Of a stretch of 64,000 bases of DNA, positions 59,365 to 64,000 are shown piece by piece (within the stretch, counting starts at the first letter, position 1; each line of letters starts with the position of its first letter). Below the pieces are notes generated by a model that saw only the letters and a list, made by a program, of their open reading frames with translations, did no database searches and was not told the origin of the DNA. The DNA comes from Podocnemis expansa (lineage: Eukaryota > Chordata > Testudines > Podocnemididae). A program made the translations under genes and the position numbers. Where the stretch lies: NCBI GenBank assembly GCA_007922195.1, contig ML682005.1:33577354-33641353 (forward strand). Reading direction: 5' to 3'.

Positions 59365-59580
59365 GCAAAAACAGCGAGAGTCCTGTGGCATCTGAGACTA
59401 ACAAATTTCTTCAGGCATAAGTTTTCATGGGCTTCAACCCACTTCATCAGATACAAATGGGTGATGAAGTGAGTTGGAGCTCACAAAAGTTTATTCCCCC
59501 CCCCCCCAATTGTTAGTCTTTAAGGTGCCACAGGACTTTCACTTTTGTTGTAAGTGGACTAAAATGGCTATCCTCCTGGA
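59365..59580 (-). mobile_element. Foldback-family copy with two opposed hairpin arms
   Basis: The left arm, on the minus strand, reads CTGATGAAGTGGG, GAAGCCCATGAAAACTTATG, AAATTTGTTAGTCTCAG, CCACAGGACTCTCG. The right arm (59462-59580), on the plus strand, reads TGATGAAGTGAGTTGGAGCT, CACAAAAGTTTAT, a C-run, GTTAGTCTTTAAGGTGCC and the TGGCTATCCTCCTGGA terminus. The arms share layout but differ in the helix. Confidence 0.82.
59423..59450 (-). ncRNA. Hammerhead-ribozyme-like core (best-preserved copy)
   Basis: Minus strand: CTGATGA (59444-59450), extra A, arms GTGGG and CCCAT with an intervening loop, then GAAA (59423-59426) leading into ACTTATG. The conserved boxes and hairpin are intact apart from a G-T closing step and the extra A. 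No evident UH cleavage dinucleotide. Confidence 0.38.
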
Positions 59581-59586
59581 AATTAA

Positions 59587-59960
59587 ACAAGGAGTCCTGT
59601 GACACTTAAAGACTAACAAGTTTATTTATTGCATGAGCTTTTGTGGGAGAAAATCCCACTTTGTCAGATGCTTTGAAGATGGGGGACTTAGAGAATGGGA
59701 GGAAATAAATGAAGGGAAGTGTAAGTCATGGGAACAGGTCACACTGTAACAGCAAATTAGCAAATAGAAATTGTTTCCTGAATAGGTTGTGGACCGTTCA
59801 TTGGGGGAGAGGGGGTGTGATGGCTTGGGGATGGGAAAAGGCCACAGAGTAGCTGCATTTGAACTGTTGATACCAGAACTGAATGACACTGTCCTTTTTA
59901 ACTGTAGCCATAAGCTGTCCCATCCATTGCCACCAGGACAGGAAGATCTGCATAGCATCA
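59587..59960 (-). mobile_element. Foldback-family copy, longer form
   Basis: The plus strand starts CAAGGAGTCCTGTGACAC, TTAAAGACTAACAAGTTTAT, GCATGAGCTTTTGTGGGAGA, AATCCCACTTTGTCAGATGC. It continues into internal sequence (GAATGGGAGGAAATAAATGA, CATGGGAACAGGTCAC) that parallels the 21481 copy. The minus-strand hairpin arms GTGGGA/TCCCAC are perfect, but the boxes are changed (CTGACAA, AAAA). The right limit is approximate. Confidence 0.75.
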
Positions 59961-61462
59961 GTTCCTCTTTCTGCTCACACCCAGCACACTGGCACCCAGG
60001 AAAGAGCTGTAACAGAGCTGACCTCTATGGTGTACAGGATACCAACTCCTTGCGTAACTCCCCAAAAATCCTATTGCTACCATTGAGAGGTTCTATTGCT
60101 ACCTGGACTTATTCACTCATGGAACAGATGTGCCCCCCAGAAGAACAGTTTTTCAAAACATAGAAAGTCAAAGGCAATCTCAGTATAGGAAATCAATCAA
60201 GTTATAAAAGGGCATTTTTAAAAACTGAATTGGAGCAACACAAAGGCTCCAGACATAATTGGTGCTTCATTGTGCTGAGAAAGAAGTGGTCTATGACCCT
60301 TAGAGCTTACACTCTAATGTAAGAAGTGGGACACCTGGTGAATGTAATGAACAACTGAAGGGAGGTTGGGGGTAGAGGTAAGATGATCTTTCTGGTTATC
60401 TTTGTGGTTCTGAATCACTTATTTTTCTTTTAAATGTAAATATTGGAGAAGAGGTAGGGTGAAAGGGAATGGTTGGAAGGGCTGAGTGAAGAACAGAGAA
60501 ATAGGAAAGAAGGAAAAGGGGTATTGAGTGTTAAAGGGAAGGAGTGTTTTGGTGGAATGACACTGATGATGACAGGATAGGGAGGAAGGGAGGCATATTT
60601 ATTGAACACAGAAGGCTCCTTATAAATCTCACACTTAACAATGAAGTGCCAAATCACAAAAATGTGCAAGTCTGCTCTCTCTATCAGGAGGAAAATGAAT
60701 CTGATGAAGGATAGGTAACATGCAGAGGAAAACCAAGCTGATCTTCCTTTTTGTTCAGTCAGTGCAAAGGAGGGGGCAAGCCTGAAGTCAGATTTTTGAC
60801 TATGTGACTGAGATATGAGAAAGAAGTGAGGAGAAAATATGAAGCACGGAGTGGGCACTGAAAAGAGCTCATTTAGCTGTTGCTTGTAAAACACTGAAGA
60901 GACTTTAGGGAGAAAAAGAACATGAAAAAAATCATTTGAAACACATTCTTAACTGCTTTTTAAGGGCAAGATCTATAAACAGGGGAAAAATCCCATATTA
61001 TCTGTTGAATTTAATAAATAATGTCTCTCTTCCTTTAAAAGAATTATAGATAAGTAATGAATAATTCTACTGATTTAAACATAAGAAAGTGATGATAGAA
61101 TGCTTATGAAACTACATCAGACACAAAAGATGTTGGCAAAATTCTGTTTATGAACAATTATTATTGTATTTCTCTAAGTGCAGAAAAAGGTACAAGAAGG
61201 AATAGGAACTGTCTGTTACTGACACTCATTCTGTTTAGCCACAAGTAAAGGATCATCTTACGTTGCATGCTCTAAGGATGGCTGATGGTGTTGGTTCCTA
61301 TATTATCATCTCATTGCACTTCTAACCTACTATATCTAGCACCTTAAATCAAAAAAGGAAGAATTAGCCATGCACTTTTGGGCAAGTCTGTGGACCATTT
61401 TCTTTGTCATCTTCCATAATGTTTTTGTTCACACCATGGCCACATCACCACCCACAGACAGC
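59961..61462. other. Unannotated AT-rich spacer
   Basis: No gene recognised. The longest minus-strand frame (about 60430-60894) shows no family motif. Confidence 0.5.
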
Positions 61463-61475
61463 TTGCATCTAAACA

Positions 61476-61723
61476 AGTTCCAAAGTGGGTAGCCATGTAC
61501 TCTCTTTCAGCAAAACAGACAAGGGGTCCTGTGGTACTTTTAAAGACTAACAAATTTTTTATTGCATAAGATTTTGTAAGAGAAAATCCCACTTCATCAG
61601 ATGCATGAAGATGAGGAATTTACATCTTCATGCATCTGACAAAATGGGAATTTCTCCCACAGAAACTCAAGTGATAAATAAATGTGTTAGTCTGTTAAAC
61701 TGCCACAGGACTCCTTGTGTGTT
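61476..61723 (+). mobile_element. Foldback repeat copy with 13-bp target duplication
   Basis: A near-perfect palindrome. The left arm (ACAAGGGGTCCTGTGGTACT, TTTAAAGACTAACAAATT, GAGAAAATCCCACTTCATCA, GATGCATGAAGATGAGGAA) and its inverted copy meet at about 61620. The family terminus CCAAAGTGGGTAGCCATGT begins the element. TTGCATCTAAACA (61463-61475) and TTGCATCTAAATA (61724-61736) agree at 12 of 13. Confidence 0.88.
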
Positions 61724-61736
61724 TTGCATCTAAATA

Positions 61737-63777
61737 GTCACCTTATGCTCATTCCTATTTTCTCTTACATTAGAAAGATTATTGCAATATACATAATACT
61801 ATCTAACTTTCTCCTATTTACTTTCTTCTATTGGTAGTATTCCATAAAGTTCTTTAAAGACTGTATGTAAAGTAATGGGCGGATGGTTTTAGGGTACCCA
61901 GTACTGTGCAATGTTTTCCAAGAGGTTTAAAAATGTTCTAGGCCGAGTTTTCTGAAGTGAATGCAGTTGTGCCTATTTAGACCAGCTTAGGATTTTTCAA
62001 CAGATTTTGGAATAGTAAAATAATACACTACAGATAGAGATCTGCATTTATTTACATGGTCAAGACAATGAAAAAAACAAGTCTGAAGTGGTCATCCGTG
62101 AATTATTTGATCCACACTGTAAAGCAAGAAGAATCTTTGTAGTCCTGCCTGTCTCTGAAATCATGCCTGTAGAGGTCGTGTTGTCACCTGAGGTGAATAT
62201 AGAATGAACTCCTCTTGGTTCTGGGCTTGTTGTTTATTTGGTGGATGCTACCACAAGGCTCAATATTCTATAAAACATAGAGGAGAGCATGGTCCCTTTT
62301 CTTACTTTCTTGCATTAAGACTTGAAGGGCAACACACAGAGGTTCCGATTTGTTGTTTGCTTTTAGAGTGAATGGATGACTGTGGGAGGAAGCAAACTCC
62401 CAAAGCAAGGTGGTATTTTAATAAACACTCAAAAGTTTTCAAAATGACCCTCCAGAACACTGTGGCATGAGGTGCAGTGCAGCCCTCTCCAGTAGGGAAA
62501 GTGATTGAGATCCTCTTCTGAGAGATTTCCCACCAAACATAGTGAGCATTATATTAAGACAAAAAACGTGTCTAGGTTATAGTGCCCTTTACTTGAGTAC
62601 TATCAAAACCCTTCAATATAAGAAACCTTTTTAATTACATTTTTGCCTCTGAGGTCAGGGTTCTGGGTGGGCATCAGGAGGCTCTGCAGAAAGTAATCAA
62701 ACCTCACTGGCCTAAGAAGGTAATTTTTCTGAGCCAAACAGAATTGTTTTAAATCAAGAGATTGAATACTACAGCATTTGTCATACCTAAATATCTTTGC
62801 CAAAACATATCTTGAAAACTTATCATGGCTGGCTGAGTAGTCTGTTAATTGGGTGCCCATTAAACATGCAGAAATATCTAGAAATATATAGGATTTTTGT
62901 GATGTAGGCAATCCTAATTTAAGTACAAAATTGTGATTAGTGAGGGCATTGATAGTAAAAGACAATCAATGCAAGTTATGGTTATAGAGCTGGATTCTCC
63001 AGCTTTGTTATGGCTTCTTTGGATCATTGGAATAGCATTTAGCAGCCAAACAGTACTGGAGAATCTGGCCCACAACATTTTTTATTTGTTGTTTTTTGTT
63101 TGTTTGTTTTTTACATTTAATCATTTTCCTCCATCAGGCATCAAGATAAATTCTGCTTCATACATCTACTCCAGCCAGAGTATATAAAGGGCACTTATTT
63201 TTCTAAGGTAATGGCTCAAGAGAGCTACCTTTGAAGAGAAAGAATATTAAACTTGTTGCCTGCTCCTTCATTTAGGCCTAGTGCCCCTCACTTTTGCTAT
63301 GTATCTCAGAAACAGCTGTGATATTTTATGGTCACCCTACAAATGAAATGGCAGGCAGCCTCCACTGAGACTGTTACAGCTTTGTAAGCAGCTGCTAGGG
63401 GAACTCACAGACACAGTGCACTCTATATACCTTTTCCCCTAAGCCTAAGAACATTATCGGTATGTTGGTCCCTGTTCCAGATGGCATGATGACTGACAGT
63501 CCCAAGGCTGCTCCCATACTCATGCATGTTGGTTGATAATACTATTCATTAAGCTATTAGCAATCACATAAGTTCCTTTAACCAAACACTTAAAATAATA
63601 ATAAATCTTCCTATGATAGTCATATAAGACGACTACTTGTTTTCCTAGTATATTAATTTAAAAACTATCTGTGATAAAGGCAGAAATGAATGAATTTTTA
63701 CGTGAGCAAATGTAAATATTTTATTGAGTTTGGCCTATATTTATGGCAGTACATGATTTAAAATCAAATTTATATCC

Positions 63778-63809
<32 letters not shown>

Positions 63810-64000
63810 CTCAAACTTGATTATGGTCTGTCAAATTGACTTTATAAGAGATAATCATCAATAATAATACTAAGTAAGTTGTCTTCATTTTGCAAAGGTA
63901 AAAACTCAGTTTCTGTGACTGAAACAGAGTGTACATTATGGGCTGTTGGGGGACATCTGTTGCTTTTTATCTATGGCAGTTGAATCTTGTTCTCAACTCT
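61737..64000. other. Unannotated AT-rich spacer with (ATCT)n
   Basis: An ATCT tetranucleotide tract lies at about 63779-63811. No gene recognised. Confidence 0.55.

Noticed and set aside
1..64000. CRISPR arrays, operons, Shine-Dalgarno sites
   Set aside because: The DNA is clearly vertebrate; no direct-repeat/spacer array is present.

Overview
The window looks like vertebrate intergenic or deep intronic DNA from a non-avian sauropsid, most likely a turtle and less likely a crocodilian. I base this on two long, little-decayed CR1 LINEs ending in the ATTCTATG-type tail, a retrovirus-derived provirus, many hAT-like elements with visible 8-bp target duplications, CORE-SINE/MIR-like remnants, and a foldback repeat family I associate with turtle genomes. 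I recognise no host protein-coding exon, rRNA or tRNA gene. Everything with coding potential is retroelement-derived and broken.

Layout. Positions 1-26,050: AT-rich DNA with non-autonomous DNA transposons (hAT-like at 828, 3147, 7555, 8165, 12126, 13959, 16208 and 25326) and several copies of a foldback repeat (1531, 1862, 2051, 5642, 13212, 21481). A related, differently sequenced family member lies at 11721. Positions 26,052-40,265: a minus-strand endogenous retrovirus. From right to left it reads residual LTR, gag, protease, RT/RNase H, integrase, env, and a 3' LTR region interrupted by a nearly full-length plus-strand CR1 (26,143-30,739). Positions 40,266-45,973: small repeats and featureless DNA. 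Positions 45,974-49,050: a second, 5'-truncated CR1 on the minus strand. Positions 49,075-64,000: further hAT-like elements (49708, 50661), SINE relics, more foldback copies (59365, 59587, 61476) and long AT-rich stretches.

How parts relate. CR1-1 has ORF1 (zinc-finger-like cysteines, then an SGNH-esterase-like domain) and ORF2 (endonuclease plus reverse transcriptase). CR1-2 keeps ORF2 with one nonsense codon. The provirus has recognisable Gag, PR (active-site DTG changed to DTR), RT (YMDD), RNase H, IN (HHCC, D,D-35-E) and Env, split by several stops and frameshifts, so it is defective.

The most interesting signal is in the foldback family. Several copies hold a hammerhead-ribozyme-like core: CTGATGA, an extra A, a GC-rich hairpin, then GAAAGC. 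Their target duplications are 9-13 bp, unlike the 8 bp of the hAT elements. The element at 11721 has the same core layout with an entirely different helix. This suggests a ribozyme-bearing, possibly Penelope-like or retrozyme-like, non-autonomous retroelement. That is inference and needs folding and cleavage tests.
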